From contig JADINA010000011.1 in the NCBI GenBank assembly GCA_017694295.1, positions 1 to 53,846 on the forward strand: 53,846 bases of DNA. Direction: 5' to 3'. The stretch's first letter is position 1. The number at the start of each line of letters is the position of its first letter. Below, piece by piece: positions 17,621 through 28,258 of the stretch. A program made the translations under genes and the position numbers. The notes under the pieces were generated by a model. The model was not told where the DNA came from and searched no databases. It saw only the letters and a program-made list of their open reading frames with translations. The DNA comes from Candidatus Alloenteromonas pullistercoris. Lineage in GTDB: Bacteria > Bacillota_I > Bacilli_A > RFN20 > CAG-826.

Positions 17621-17821
17621 AAAGGAAAAGGGGTTTTTGCTTAACTTTTTTTGCCTTTTTAATACAATGTATAACCAAAGGCGTCACTGGAAACCGGATA
17701 AAGAAAACCGCGCAAAACCAAGCTATGCATAAAAATAGTTTTAAACCGCCGGCAATCTTTTGCCGCTTGTTTAGTTTTTTGAAAAACTGCGGATTATTTT
17801 TTGGCGCAAGGCCGCTTTGCC

Positions 17822-18274
17822 TTATTCGTTTTTCCCTTCCCGCTTGGAAGCGAAAAAGTCACCGAGGATGGCTTTCGCCTCCTCCTCATGTTCCCTTACA
17901 TAGGCCAGTATGCCCCCATAGGCATCTATAGAAGAGAAAAGCCCATAACGGCTTTCGGCGCCGTAAAGGGGGTCTAAGGCCCCAATGTGAAGCGAGGATA
18001 GCCGGGATTGCTTAATGGCCCCAGCGCACATTAGGCAAGGCTCCAGGGTCACATATAAAGAGCACCCGTCCATCCGCCAAGTCCCAAGGAAGGCACTAGC
18101 TTGCTTTAAGGCCTCGATCTCGGCGTGCGACGATATGTCGAGCTTGGCTTCCCGTCGGTTATGCCCGCGGCCGATTATCTTTCCGCCCTTTACGACGACC
18201 GCCCCAACCGGGACCTCGCCCTCCGAATAGGCTTTCCTCGCCTCGAGCAAGGCTTCCGCCATGAAATCATCCAT
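17822..18274 (-). CDS. tadA: tRNA-specific adenosine deaminase
   Basis: Converts adenosine 34 to inosine in the anticodon of tRNAArg(ACG). The 150-residue cytidine-deaminase-fold protein has the zinc ligand and proton shuttle pair H50/E52 in SHAEIEAL, and the two zinc cysteines C80 and C83 in EPCLMC. These and the length fit TadA rather than a free-base deaminase. It follows the SRP RNA gene by about 20 bases on the same strand, the arrangement seen in many Bacilli. I see no separate strong promoter. Confidence 0.9.
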   Translation of the reverse strand: MDDFMAEALLEARKAYSEGEVPVGAVVVKGGKIIGRGHNRREAKLDISSHAEIEALKQASAFLGTWRMDGCSLYVTLEPCLMCAGAIKQSRLSSLHIGALDPLYGAESRYGLFSSIDAYGGILAYVREHEEEAKAILGDFFASKREGKNE

Positions 18275-18293
18275 ACCTTTTTATAATAAGAAA

Positions 18294-18374
18294 AACCACC
18301 GCACAGGAGCAAGACGCTTAAGGCTGCTTGGTTCCCCACCTGACCTGGTTCACGCCCCGCCCCTCGCGATGGCA
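18294..18374 (-). ncRNA. ffs: Small signal recognition particle RNA
   Basis: The SRP domain IV core is present on the minus strand: CAGGTCAGG, the GGAA tetraloop, then AAGCAGCC. The tetraloop is closed by GG/CC, where E. coli has CC/GG, a compensatory change that keeps pairing. The ends pair (CCATCGC with GCGGTGG, then GGGGC with GCTCC and a GU-rich stem), giving a single hairpin of about 80 nt. A T-rich run follows the 3' end. A TGGTATAAT element lies about 7 bases upstream of the inferred 5' end. The RNA works with Ffh in co-translational membrane targeting. Exact ends are estimated. Confidence 0.9.
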
Positions 18375-18380
18375 ATGGCG

Positions 18381-18389
18381 ATTATACCA
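18381..18389 (-). promoter_or_regulatory. Extended -10 promoter of the SRP RNA
   Basis: TGGTATAAT on the minus strand, an exact TATAAT with an upstream TG, placed correctly for a start near 18374. No strong -35 is visible. Confidence 0.7.
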
Positions 18390-18404
18390 CCATAACCGTC
18401 ATAT

Positions 18405-18447
18405 AAAAGAAAAAAGGGCGGCGTAGCCAATAGGCTCGCCTCGCCCT
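18405..18447 (-). terminator. Rho-independent terminator of serS
   Basis: On the minus strand a GC-rich stem (arms AGGGCGAGGCGAGCC and GGCTACGCCGCCCT, with one bulge and an ATT loop) is followed by TTTTTTCTTTT. It lies 18 bases past the serS stop and insulates the SRP RNA promoter. Confidence 0.92.
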
Positions 18448-18464
18448 CTTTGGTTGCAGGATTC

Positions 18465-19742
18465 CTATTTAATCGGCTTAAGCACCTCGAGGCCGCCTAG
18501 GTATTTCCTAAGCACCTCCGGGACGATGACCGACCCATCCGCTTGCTGGAACTGTTCGACTATAGCCGGGAAAACGCGGCTGGTCGCAAGCCCCGATCCG
18601 TTAAGGGTGTGGCAGAACTTGGTCTTGCCGTTTTCGTCTTTGTAGCGGATCATGCCGCGGCGGGCTTGGTAATCGCGGGCATTGGACACGGAGGAAACCT
18701 CCTTGTAAATGCCCATCGAGGGGATCCAAACCTCGATGTCATAGGTCCTGGCCATCGAATGGGAGCAATCGCCGGCGGCCAGCTTATCGATTTGGTAGGT
18801 GAGGCCAAGGCCCTCAACGAGCCTTTTGGCCTTTTCAACCATTTCCTCGAAAGCGGCATCCGACCCTTCCTGGGTGGTGTATTGGACCATCTCGACCTTA
18901 TTGAACTGATAGCCCCTGATCATGCCGCGTTCCTCGGTGCGGTAGGAACCGGCTTCCTTGCGGTAGCAGGGGGTGTAGGCGAAGTATTTCCGCGGCAACT
19001 CGGAAAGGGGCAGGATCTCGTTGCGGTGCAAATTGACCAAGGCGGTCTCGGCGGTGGGAAGGAGGAACTTCCTCGGCTCGGTTCCCTCAAGCCAAAACAC
19101 CTCGTTTTGGAACTTGGGGAATTGCCCGGCGGTATAGCCGGAATCGTAATTGAGCAAATGAGGGGGCAAGATCATCTCGTAGCCGTCTTGAAGGTGGTTT
19201 TCGATGAAGTAATTCAGAAGCGCCCACTCAAGCCTCGCGCCCAGGTTGGTGTAAACCCAGGTTCCGGTTCCGGAGATCTTGGCGGCCCGCTTATAGTCGA
19301 TGAGGCCAAGCGATTCGCAAAGCTCGACGTGGTTTTTCGGGGTGAAGCCGAAATCCCTTTCCTCGCCATAATGGTATATTGGGTGGTTGTTTTCCTTCGA
19401 CCCGGCGGCCAAATCGTCGTCGGGGAGGTTGGGAAGCTCCTCGAGGATGGCTTTTATTTGCCCCTCGACCTTGGTGAGTTCTTCCTCGGCCGCCTTGTTT
19501 TGGCTGCCAAGCTCCTTGACCTTGGCGAAAACCGGCTTAACGTCCTCCCCGGCCTTCTTCAAGGCGGGGACGGAGGCGCTTAGCCTATTTTGCTCGGCTT
19601 TGTTGGCTTCGACTGACTTAAGCAAGTCAAGCCGTTTGGCCGAAAGCTCGATGACCGGCTTCGGGTCGAAGTCCCAAAGCTTCTTGGCCAACGCTTCCTT
19701 CACATATTCCGGTTTCTCAAGAATCAGCTTTACGTCGATCAT
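18465..19742 (-). CDS. serS: Seryl-tRNA synthetase
   Basis: Class II aminoacyl-tRNA synthetase that charges tRNASer. The 425-residue protein has an N-terminal antiparallel coiled coil (about 30-100, rich in Lys/Glu/Leu), motif 2 around CYRKEAGSYRTEERG and motif 3 around NGSGLATSRVFPAI. Length is standard. GGAGG precedes the ATG, 15 bases after the glycosyltransferase stop, so serS is probably read from the gyrase operon as well as ended by its own terminator. No T-box is present upstream. Confidence 0.96.
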   Translation of the reverse strand: MIDVKLILEKPEYVKEALAKKLWDFDPKPVIELSAKRLDLLKSVEANKAEQNRLSASVPALKKAGEDVKPVFAKVKELGSQNKAAEEELTKVEGQIKAILEELPNLPDDDLAAGSKENNHPIYHYGEERDFGFTPKNHVELCESLGLIDYKRAAKISGTGTWVYTNLGARLEWALLNYFIENHLQDGYEMILPPHLLNYDSGYTAGQFPKFQNEVFWLEGTEPRKFLLPTAETALVNLHRNEILPLSELPRKYFAYTPCYRKEAGSYRTEERGMIRGYQFNKVEMVQYTTQEGSDAAFEEMVEKAKRLVEGLGLTYQIDKLAAGDCSHSMARTYDIEVWIPSMGIYKEVSSVSNARDYQARRGMIRYKDENGKTKFCHTLNGSGLATSRVFPAIVEQFQQADGSVIVPEVLRKYLGGLEVLKPIK

Positions 19743-19757
19743 GGATAGATCCTCCGT

Positions 19758-20783
19758 TTATTCGTTTTCGTGGGTGTTTTCCCCAAGCAATGAGCCATAT
19801 AGCTCAGACAGCCTAGCGGCCCCGCGGGCGACGCTTTGGCTTTTCGCGCTTTTGGCCGCTTGCATTATAGACTCCTCACATTCGAGGTTGTAGACGGCTT
19901 GCAATAAGACGGCAGCCTCTTTCGCATCCTTGGCAAAGGAACAGACAAGGCCCTCGTCGTAAAGCGAGGCTTCCTTGCTCCCGATGACCACGACCGAGGA
20001 AGAGGAGGCCATCGCCTCGCCCATGCCGATGAAATCGGGGGCGGGGTCGGTCACCAAATAGGCCTTGGCGGAGCTAAGCAATGAGCGGAACAAGTCGCCG
20101 GAAGTGAGGCGATAGACATGCATATTGCTTAAGGAGCGCGATACCGCGAGGTTGTAGGAGGCAGAGAAGGCGTGCTTGGTGGCCCCAAAGAAGTAGAAGC
20201 GGACATCGGGCAATAGCCTGGCGGTCTCTTCAAGGCCTTTAAGCCCCTCGCGGTTTTTAAACGAGCCGAGGCAGACGCATACCTTGTCCCCCGGCATGAT
20301 CGCGAAATAGGATTCGCCGGCCTTTCTTTTGTGAGGCGGCTCTTGCGTCATATAAGGCAACAAAGGCATAAGGAGGACCTCAATCCTCCCGGAAACTCCG
20401 CAAAAGCGGAGGAAATCGACGGCTTTTTGACTGGGTACCGTGATTAGGTCGGCTTTAGCGAGCATCCGCTTGGCTTTTCGGCTCAAGGTGAGCTTCCCCT
20501 TTCTTCCGACGTGGAGGAAGCGGGCGTCCGGGTCATGCTCGGCGTAGAAGGCCGAGACGACGGTTTTGACGCCCGACTCCTTGAAATCGTTTAGCTTCGA
20601 TTCGTCTTTTGGCGAAAGGAAGTGGGCGATGTCGGGTTTGGAAAGGGAGGTGTCAAGCCAGACGATCCCGGCCTGCTCGCAACACGCCTTAAGCGTTTTC
20701 CTAAGCCTCGCCCCCTCAAACACCTCAAGGCGCGGAGAGGGCGAGTAATGGATCAAAGCTTTAATGGGTTGGGCCTCTATCAA
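19758..20783 (-). CDS. GT-B glycosyltransferase-like protein (GT4-like)
   Basis: A 341-residue protein resembling GT-B fold, family 4-type glycosyltransferases. Supporting features are the central [15 protein letters not shown] segment typical of the start of the second Rossmann domain, [16 protein letters not shown], and the C-terminal [14 protein letters not shown] segment with the donor-binding Glu. No membrane helix is obvious; members often sit on the inner face of the membrane and glycosylate lipids or teichoic-acid-like polymers. Its first four bases overlap the end of gyrA, which ties it to the gyrase operon. Acceptor and sugar cannot be inferred. Confidence 0.7.
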   Translation of the reverse strand: MIEAQPIKALIHYSPSPRLEVFEGARLRKTLKACCEQAGIVWLDTSLSKPDIAHFLSPKDESKLNDFKESGVKTVVSAFYAEHDPDARFLHVGRKGKLTLSRKAKRMLAKADLITVPSQKAVDFLRFCGVSGRIEVLLMPLLPYMTQEPPHKRKAGESYFAIMPGDKVCVCLGSFKNREGLKGLEETARLLPDVRFYFFGATKHAFSASYNLAVSRSLSNMHVYRLTSGDLFRSLLSSAKAYLVTDPAPDFIGMGEAMASSSSVVVIGSKEASLYDEGLVCSFAKDAKEAAVLLQAVYNLECEESIMQAAKSAKSQSVARGAARLSELYGSLLGENTHENE

Positions 20784-23524
20784 TCGTCAAGAGCATCGGG
20801 GGTCACAACCGGTTCGGACTCCGCGGATGCGGGGGATTCCTCCTCGGCGGCCTCGTCTATGGCCTCATCTTCTTCCGGTTCGTCGGAATGCGGGATGATG
20901 GCTATGGAAGCGACCTTGGTCCGATCGTCGACGGCGATGATCTTGACGCCTTGGGTGTTGCGCCCGGCGATCTTGATCTCCGAGATAGGGGTCCTGATCA
21001 CGATGCCGCTTTGGGTGACGACGAGGAGGTCCTCTTCGCCGTTGACCGCCCTAACGGCGCATAGATCGCCTGTTTTGGAAGTGGTCTTGATGGTGATGAC
21101 GCCTTTGGCCCCACGCGAGGTAAGGCGATATCCATCATAGGTCCTGGTTGAGCCGTCTTCCATGGTGATGGTCGTGTCTTTGGCATAGGAGATCTTCCCG
21201 TAGCCATGGGTGGTGAGGACGAGGATCTTGTCGCCTTCTAGCGATGAGGTGGCGCCGACGATCTCGGAGCCGTCATCGAGGTTCATGCCCTTGACGCCGG
21301 CGGCGTTGCGGCCCATGTCGCGGACATCGCCTTCCATAAAGGAGACGAGTTTCCCGTTGCTCGAGGCGAGCGAGATGATGGCTTGCCCATCGGTCCGCTT
21401 GACGTCGAATAGGTCATCGCCGTCCTTCAAGCCGACGGCAATTTTGCCATTGCTGTGGATCGAGGCGAATTGACGAAGCGAAGTCCGCTTAACGATGCCT
21501 TTCTTCGAAACGAAGAGAAGGTAGTTGTCCTCGGGGTAGTCGTCGCAGGAGACGATGGCCACGACCTTTTCCTCCTTATCGAGGTTAAGGAAGTTTTGGG
21601 CCGGCATCCCTTTGCCGACGCGTCCGGAATCGGGGACTTGATAGCCGCGGAGGCGGTATACGCGCCCAAGCGAGGAGAAGAAGAGGATATCGGTGTGGGT
21701 CTTGGTGTGGACGATGAGTTTGACGATATCCCCGCCGACCGTCTTCATACCGGTTATGCCGCGGCCTCCGCGGTGCTGGGCGGAGAAGGTGTCGTCGTCA
21801 ACCCGCTTGATATAGCCGTTTTTGGTTAGGGCGATGATGATGTTCTTCTGCGGGATGAGGTCCTCGTTTTCGATATCGGCGGCCGCGTCGCTTATCTCGG
21901 TAAGGCGGCGATCGCCGAACTTCTCCTTCAGCTCGGTTAGCTCGGTTATGAGCAAATCGACGATGTTGTCGCGAGAGGAAAGAAGGCGGTTATACTCGGC
22001 GATGTTGGCCTCGAGTTTCTGCTTTTCGGCTTCGAGCTTATCCTGCTCAATGCCTTGGAGGCGGCGAAGCGTCATGGCGAGAATCGCCTGGCATTGAACC
22101 TCGCTTAGGCCGAAGGCTTCGTTGAGCCTGGCAGTCGATTCGGCATCGTCTTTCGAGGAACGGATGATGGCGATGACCTGGTCGATGTTGTCGTGGGCCA
22201 GTATGAGGCCGATGACAATATGGTGGCGATCGGTGTCTTTCTTCAAAAGGAAGCGGGTTCTGCGGGTCAAAACCTCGACTTGGAAATCCGAATAGTCGCG
22301 CAGCAAGGCGTTGATCGGAAGTGTTTTGGGCTCGCCGTTTTCCAAGCAAAGGTTGATGATGCCGAAGTTGACTTGGAGGTCGGTGTGCTTAAGAAGGTTG
22401 TTGGCCACGACCTCGGGGATGCAATCGCGGCGAATCTCGATGACGACGCGAACCCCCTCTTTGTTGGATTCGTCGCGGACGTCGGTGATTCCGTCGACGA
22501 TCTTGTCGCGCACCAACTGCCCGATTTGGGTGACCATATTGGCCTTGTTGACCTGATAGGGGATCTCGGTGACGACGATGCGGGATTTGTCGTTTTCCAT
22601 CTCCTCGATGTGGTATTTGGAGCGGATGGTGATGGTCCCGGTCCCGGTTTGATAGGCATCCAATATCCCTTGGCGGCCCAAGATGACGCCGCCGGTCGGG
22701 AAATCGGGGCCCGGCAAATAGCTTTGCATGATCTCAGCCGGGGTGAGGTCGGGGTTTTTGGCGATGGCGATGACCGCGTCGATCGTTTCCGAAAGGTTAT
22801 GCGGGGCCATGTTGGTGGCCATGCCGACCGCGATGCCCTGGGAGCCGTTGACCAGCAGGTTCGGGAAGCGGCAAGGCAAAACCTCGGGCTCGACTTCCGA
22901 GCCATCATAGTTGCCGTTGAAGTTGACGGTGTCGCAATTGATGTCGCGGACCATCTCCATGGCGAGTTTGTTGAGCCTGGCCTCGGTGTAACGCATGGCA
23001 GCGGCTTCGTCGCCGTCGACCGAACCGAAGTTGCCGTGCCCGTCGACAAGCGGGTAGCGGAGCGAGAAAGGCTGGGCCAAACGGACCAAAGTGCCATAGA
23101 TCGCGGAGTCGCCGTGAGGGTGGTATTTACCCATGACGTCGCCGACGATGCGGGCGCACTTCTTATAGGGGGAGGTGGGATACATCCCCATCTCGTTCAT
23201 GCCGTAGATGATGCGGCGCTGAACCGGTTTGAAGCCGTCGCGGACGTCGGGGATGGCGCGGGAGACGATGACCGACATCGAATAGTCGAGGAAGGCTGTC
23301 CTGACTTCGTCGGTGATCTCGCGGTCGGTCAAGCCGGGGATGATGCCGCTGACGGCCGCTTCCTGGCCAAACATCGCGTCGGCCGATTGCATCCCCTCGT
23401 GGGAGAAGCGGGGGGCTTCGTCCTTCTCCGCTTCGCTAGAAGGGGTTTCGATCTCTTCGCCTTGCTGAGATTCGGCGTTTTCCTCGGCCTCTTCGCCAAG
23501 GTTCTTCTTGTCTTCGTTGTCCAT
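20780..23524 (-). CDS. gyrA: DNA gyrase subunit A
   Basis: Breakage-reunion subunit of gyrase. The 914-residue protein has the catalytic Tyr179 in MRYTEARL, the QRRIIYGM segment, and a C-terminal beta-pinwheel with the GyrA box QHRGGRG, which identifies it as GyrA rather than ParC. It has an acidic N-terminal extension of about 57 residues and an acidic Glu/Asp-rich tail of about 30. In the quinolone pocket HGDSAIYG, Ser140 (E. coli Ser83) is kept but the residue matching E. coli Asp87 is Gly144. A GGAGG site precedes the ATG, 20 bases after gyrB. Confidence 0.97.
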   Translation of the reverse strand: MDNEDKKNLGEEAEENAESQQGEEIETPSSEAEKDEAPRFSHEGMQSADAMFGQEAAVSGIIPGLTDREITDEVRTAFLDYSMSVIVSRAIPDVRDGFKPVQRRIIYGMNEMGMYPTSPYKKCARIVGDVMGKYHPHGDSAIYGTLVRLAQPFSLRYPLVDGHGNFGSVDGDEAAAMRYTEARLNKLAMEMVRDINCDTVNFNGNYDGSEVEPEVLPCRFPNLLVNGSQGIAVGMATNMAPHNLSETIDAVIAIAKNPDLTPAEIMQSYLPGPDFPTGGVILGRQGILDAYQTGTGTITIRSKYHIEEMENDKSRIVVTEIPYQVNKANMVTQIGQLVRDKIVDGITDVRDESNKEGVRVVIEIRRDCIPEVVANNLLKHTDLQVNFGIINLCLENGEPKTLPINALLRDYSDFQVEVLTRRTRFLLKKDTDRHHIVIGLILAHDNIDQVIAIIRSSKDDAESTARLNEAFGLSEVQCQAILAMTLRRLQGIEQDKLEAEKQKLEANIAEYNRLLSSRDNIVDLLITELTELKEKFGDRRLTEISDAAADIENEDLIPQKNIIIALTKNGYIKRVDDDTFSAQHRGGRGITGMKTVGGDIVKLIVHTKTHTDILFFSSLGRVYRLRGYQVPDSGRVGKGMPAQNFLNLDKEEKVVAIVSCDDYPEDNYLLFVSKKGIVKRTSLRQFASIHSNGKIAVGLKDGDDLFDVKRTDGQAIISLASSNGKLVSFMEGDVRDMGRNAAGVKGMNLDDGSEIVGATSSLEGDKILVLTTHGYGKISYAKDTTITMEDGSTRTYDGYRLTSRGAKGVITIKTTSKTGDLCAVRAVNGEEDLLVVTQSGIVIRTPISEIKIAGRNTQGVKIIAVDDRTKVASIAIIPHSDEPEEDEAIDEAAEEESPASAESEPVVTPDALDD

Positions 23525-23544
23525 GTTATCTTATCCTCCGCTTT

Positions 23545-25590
<2,046 letters not shown>

Positions 25591-26664
25591 TTAGTTCCTC
25601 CTGGTGGCGTTATTCGCGGAAACGTCGATGTACGACGCCCCTTCGATATCTGGTAAGTCGGTGGCGGTCACGAAGACCTGCCCCATTTTCCGCAGCAAGC
25701 CGAATAGCCTGGCTTGCCTTTCGGCATCGAGCTCGCTGGTCACGTCGTCTAAGACGGCAACCGGCTTCTTCGCCTCATCGTCGGCCATGAAGTAGGGGGC
25801 GATTTTGATGGCGATGGCCGCCGTGCGGTTCTCCCCTTGCGACCCGTGGGAAGAAATATCCTTCCCGTTAAGGAAGATGGAGAAGTCCTCGCGATGGGGG
25901 CCGACGCTGGTCGAACGATGCGCCAAATCGCCATCTAAGGCTCCCTCGAAGGCTTTCTCGACGTCATCGGGCGATATGCCATCCCCCTTGATAAACGGCC
26001 TGTAGATGGCTTTGCAGACGTTTTTTTGCCCACTTAGCTCATCATAGACCGGACCAAGGACGTCGTTGAGCGTTCCGAAGAACATCCGGCGGTAGGAGAG
26101 GATGACCGGAACGAGCTCGCTCATCTGGCGCGACAGCACGCGGATGAGGGCGAGATCGGGGCGCGTTTCCTTCAAGGCGGCGTTCCTTTCCTTGAGCAGC
26201 CTCGCATACTTCGAGATCTGGGCAAGGTAATCGGGGGATTGCTTGGAGATGGCCACGTCGACGAAGGAGCGGCGTTCTCCCGGGGAGCCGGTGAACAAGG
26301 CGGCGTCGGAGGGGGAGAAGAGCAACACGTTGATGACCCGAAGCAAATCGGAGAGGCGGCGGACGGGCTTTTGGTTGACTTGCCCTCTTTTCCGGCCTTT
26401 CTCGATCTCGATTCGCGCCAGACGATGCAGTTGCCCTTCAAACACATCGGCCTCGATGCAGGCGAGCCGCTCGCCGTCTTTTATGACGGCTGCGTCGTCA
26501 GGCGCGCGCCAGCTTCTGGCAAGGGAAAGGTAGTGGATGGCCTCCGCCAAATTGGTCTTGCCCGATCCGTTGGGTCCAACTATCAGGTTGAGCCCTGACC
26601 CGAAGCGCAAGTCCAGCGATTCGTAATTGCGGAATTTTCTTAGAACGAGGCGGTCGAGGATCAT
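25591..26664 (-). CDS. recF: DNA replication/repair protein RecF
   Basis: Loads RecA at single-strand gaps with RecO and RecR. The 357-residue SMC-like ATPase has Walker A GPNGSGKTN (30-38), a signature segment GSQGENRTAAIAIK and Walker B VAVLDDVTSELD near the C-terminus. Its ATG overlaps the end of the S4-domain gene by 4 bases and its stop is 3 bases before the gyrB start, so yaaA-recF-gyrB-gyrA form one unit. Confidence 0.95.
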   Translation of the reverse strand: MILDRLVLRKFRNYESLDLRFGSGLNLIVGPNGSGKTNLAEAIHYLSLARSWRAPDDAAVIKDGERLACIEADVFEGQLHRLARIEIEKGRKRGQVNQKPVRRLSDLLRVINVLLFSPSDAALFTGSPGERRSFVDVAISKQSPDYLAQISKYARLLKERNAALKETRPDLALIRVLSRQMSELVPVILSYRRMFFGTLNDVLGPVYDELSGQKNVCKAIYRPFIKGDGISPDDVEKAFEGALDGDLAHRSTSVGPHREDFSIFLNGKDISSHGSQGENRTAAIAIKIAPYFMADDEAKKPVAVLDDVTSELDAERQARLFGLLRKMGQVFVTATDLPDIEGASYIDVSANNATRRN

Positions 26665-26879
26665 TGGGCGATGACGTAGCTTTGCCCCTCGACGGCTATT
26701 TGGTCGCCGGGATAGAGCTTGCGGCCGCGACGCGACTCCGGCTCCCCGTTGACCAAGACTTCGTGATCGGCCAAAAAACCTTTCGCCAAGCCGCCAAAAT
26801 CGACGATCTGGGCGAACTTGAGGAATTGGCCGAGGGTGATGTACTCGGTCTTGATGGCGATGCTTGTTGGCGCTTTCAT
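26661..26879 (-). CDS. yaaA: S4-domain RNA-binding protein YaaA/RlbA
   Basis: A 72-residue S4-like protein found between dnaN and recF in most Bacilli. The S4 core is visible in FLKFAQIVDFGGLAKGFL and VLVNGEPESRRGRKLYPGD. It is thought to bind ribosomal RNA or act in ribosome assembly; the exact role is unsettled. There is no Shine-Dalgarno sequence; instead TTATAT (26886-26891) ends six bases before the ATG, which suggests a leaderless transcript. A terminator separates it from dnaN. Confidence 0.88.
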   Translation of the reverse strand: MKAPTSIAIKTEYITLGQFLKFAQIVDFGGLAKGFLADHEVLVNGEPESRRGRKLYPGDQIAVEGQSYVIAQ

Positions 26880-26885
26880 ATCACG

Positions 26886-26891
26886 ATATAA
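26886..26891 (-). promoter_or_regulatory. Possible -10 placing transcription start at the yaaA ATG
   Basis: TTATAT on the minus strand lies exactly six bases before the ATG at 26879, so a transcript would start at or next to the start codon. The 12-bp perfect palindrome TACTACGTAGTA (26898-26909) lies between this hexamer and the dnaN terminator and could be an operator. The -35 is poor. Low-confidence prediction. Confidence 0.35.
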
Positions 26892-26904
26892 GTTTACTAC
26901 TACG

Positions 26905-26937
26905 TAGTAAAAAGCGGTAGAGTTTTCTACCGCTTTT
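26905..26937 (-). terminator. Rho-independent terminator of dnaN
   Basis: A perfect 11-bp stem AAAAGCGGTAG/CTACCGCTTTT (26910-26920 and 26927-26937) followed on the minus strand by TTTTTAC. It separates dnaA-dnaN from the yaaA-recF-gyrBA unit. Confidence 0.9.
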
Positions 26938-26964
26938 CCGAAACATTTTTACCGATTGCGTCTA

Positions 26965-28089
26965 TCAATACGCGTGAATCGGCGTGATGAGCTCGATGGC
27001 CGATTCGTCTTGGGGGTTTTTCACCACAAAGGGCTTGCTCTCCGAGTAGAAGCAAAGGATGACGTCGTCGGATTTAAGAACCTTGATGGCGTCGGCGACC
27101 AAAACCGGATTGATGGGGACCTCGACGCGGCTGCCGACGAAGCGGAAGTTGTCGATGGATTCGCTGGCCGAGCCGTTTTCGCGGTTTTTGGCGGAAAGTT
27201 CAACCCTCTCGTCCGACATAAGGAGCCGGACGCTTGAAGTCGCCTCGTTGGAGATGAAGGCAACGCGATCGAGGGCGGCCAAGAACTCCTGGGCGCTCAC
27301 CTGAAGCGTGTAGTTGAACGTCTTCGGGAAAGCGGCAGACAGATTCGGATAAGCTCCGGAGACGAGGCGCGTGGAAATGACGGAATTGTCGAAGCTGAAT
27401 AGGGCCTGCTTATTGGAGATGCAGACATCGATCTTGGTCGCGGTTTGCAAAAGCGACAAAATGCTTTGGAGGCTGCGGGCTGGGATGTTGGCGGTTATGC
27501 GCTCTTCAGAGTTGACGTCGATGACCTTGGTGGCGACTCGGGCGGTATCGGTCGCGACCGCCTTAAGCTTGCCATCGGCCAAAGTGAAGTTGATGGCAAC
27601 CAACGTCGGTTCCTTGGTGACTTTCGTATCGGCGGCGTAAACGCAACTTTCGATCAAAGAGCAGAAATCCCCCTGATCGACGGTGAAGCTTTGCCCTACT
27701 GGCGTAAGCGCGATATCGGGATATTCATCGGCCGAAAGGCAATTCGGGGTGTAATGGGTTTTGCCGTCGGTGATTTTGGCCACGGTGTCATCTATGACGT
27801 CGAGGGTTATGGTTTCACCTTGCATTTTGCCAATGGCTTTGCAAAGGTAGTCGGCATTTATCAAGACGGCCCCAGGGACGGGATTGGTGATTATATTGCG
27901 TTCCCCGATCATGTAAGGAACAGTCGTCTTAATCGTTATCGCGCCGTCAGTTCCAGTGATTTCCAATCCCTTTTCGTTTAGATCCAGCTTGAAATTGGAA
28001 AGAACCGGCATTGGGCTGCGGGAGGAGATGGCTTTGTTGGTGTTGAGCAAGGCTTTGGCGAATTGAATTCTGTCTATATTGAATCTCAT
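26965..28089 (-). CDS. dnaN: DNA polymerase III beta sliding clamp
   Basis: Ring-shaped processivity clamp of the replicative polymerase, 374 residues, three clamp domains. It begins MRFNIDRIQFAKALLNTNKAIS and ends with the usual hydrophobic segment ELITPIHAY, where the C-terminus lines the protein-binding pocket. A GAAAGGAAAG site precedes the ATG. It is transcribed from its own promoter at 28203-28230 and perhaps also by read-through from dnaA. The leader contains the DnaA-trio unwinding element, so DnaA binding could affect dnaN expression. Confidence 0.97.
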   Translation of the reverse strand: MRFNIDRIQFAKALLNTNKAISSRSPMPVLSNFKLDLNEKGLEITGTDGAITIKTTVPYMIGERNIITNPVPGAVLINADYLCKAIGKMQGETITLDVIDDTVAKITDGKTHYTPNCLSADEYPDIALTPVGQSFTVDQGDFCSLIESCVYAADTKVTKEPTLVAINFTLADGKLKAVATDTARVATKVIDVNSEERITANIPARSLQSILSLLQTATKIDVCISNKQALFSFDNSVISTRLVSGAYPNLSAAFPKTFNYTLQVSAQEFLAALDRVAFISNEATSSVRLLMSDERVELSAKNRENGSASESIDNFRFVGSRVEVPINPVLVADAIKVLKSDDVILCFYSESKPFVVKNPQDESAIELITPIHAY

Positions 28090-28107
28090 TGGCTCTTTCC
28101 TTTCTTC

Positions 28108-28169
28108 TTCGTTTTAATTTTTATTTATTAATTAATAGTAATAGTAGAGGCTGTGGAAACTGTGGATAA
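28108..28169 (-). other. Basal origin unwinding element: DnaA boxes, GC spacer, DnaA-trios, AT-rich DUE
   Basis: Read on the minus strand from dnaA towards dnaN there are, in order, a perfect DnaA box TTATCCACA (28169-28161), an abutting second box GTTTCCACA (28160-28152), a short GC-rich spacer GCCT, then five triplets CTA CTA TTA CTA TTA (28147-28133), which read 3'-GAT/AAT-5' on the other strand, then an AT-only run to about 28108. This is the arrangement of the Bacillus subtilis basal unwinding system, where DnaA filaments grow from the boxes onto the trios to melt the origin. It is the likely melting site of this chromosome. Confidence 0.85.
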
Positions 28170-28202
28170 CTTTTGTTTGTCCGCTTTCTTTGGCGCCTGC
28201 TT

Positions 28203-28230
28203 ATTCTACCATGGCGAACCTCTCACTTAA
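28203..28230 (-). promoter_or_regulatory. Predicted dnaN promoter
   Basis: TTAAGT (28225-28230), a 16-base spacer and TAGAAT (28203-28208) preceded by TGG, an extended -10. Transcription would run through the DnaA boxes and trios just downstream. Confidence 0.5.
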
Positions 28231-28258
28231 ACCTTTTATTTTTATAAAATAAATCTTC

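Noticed and set aside
18543-19583. A 346-residue open frame antisense to serS
   Set aside because: Antisense shadow of serS; hydrophobic Gly/Val/Leu-rich composition without any family signature.
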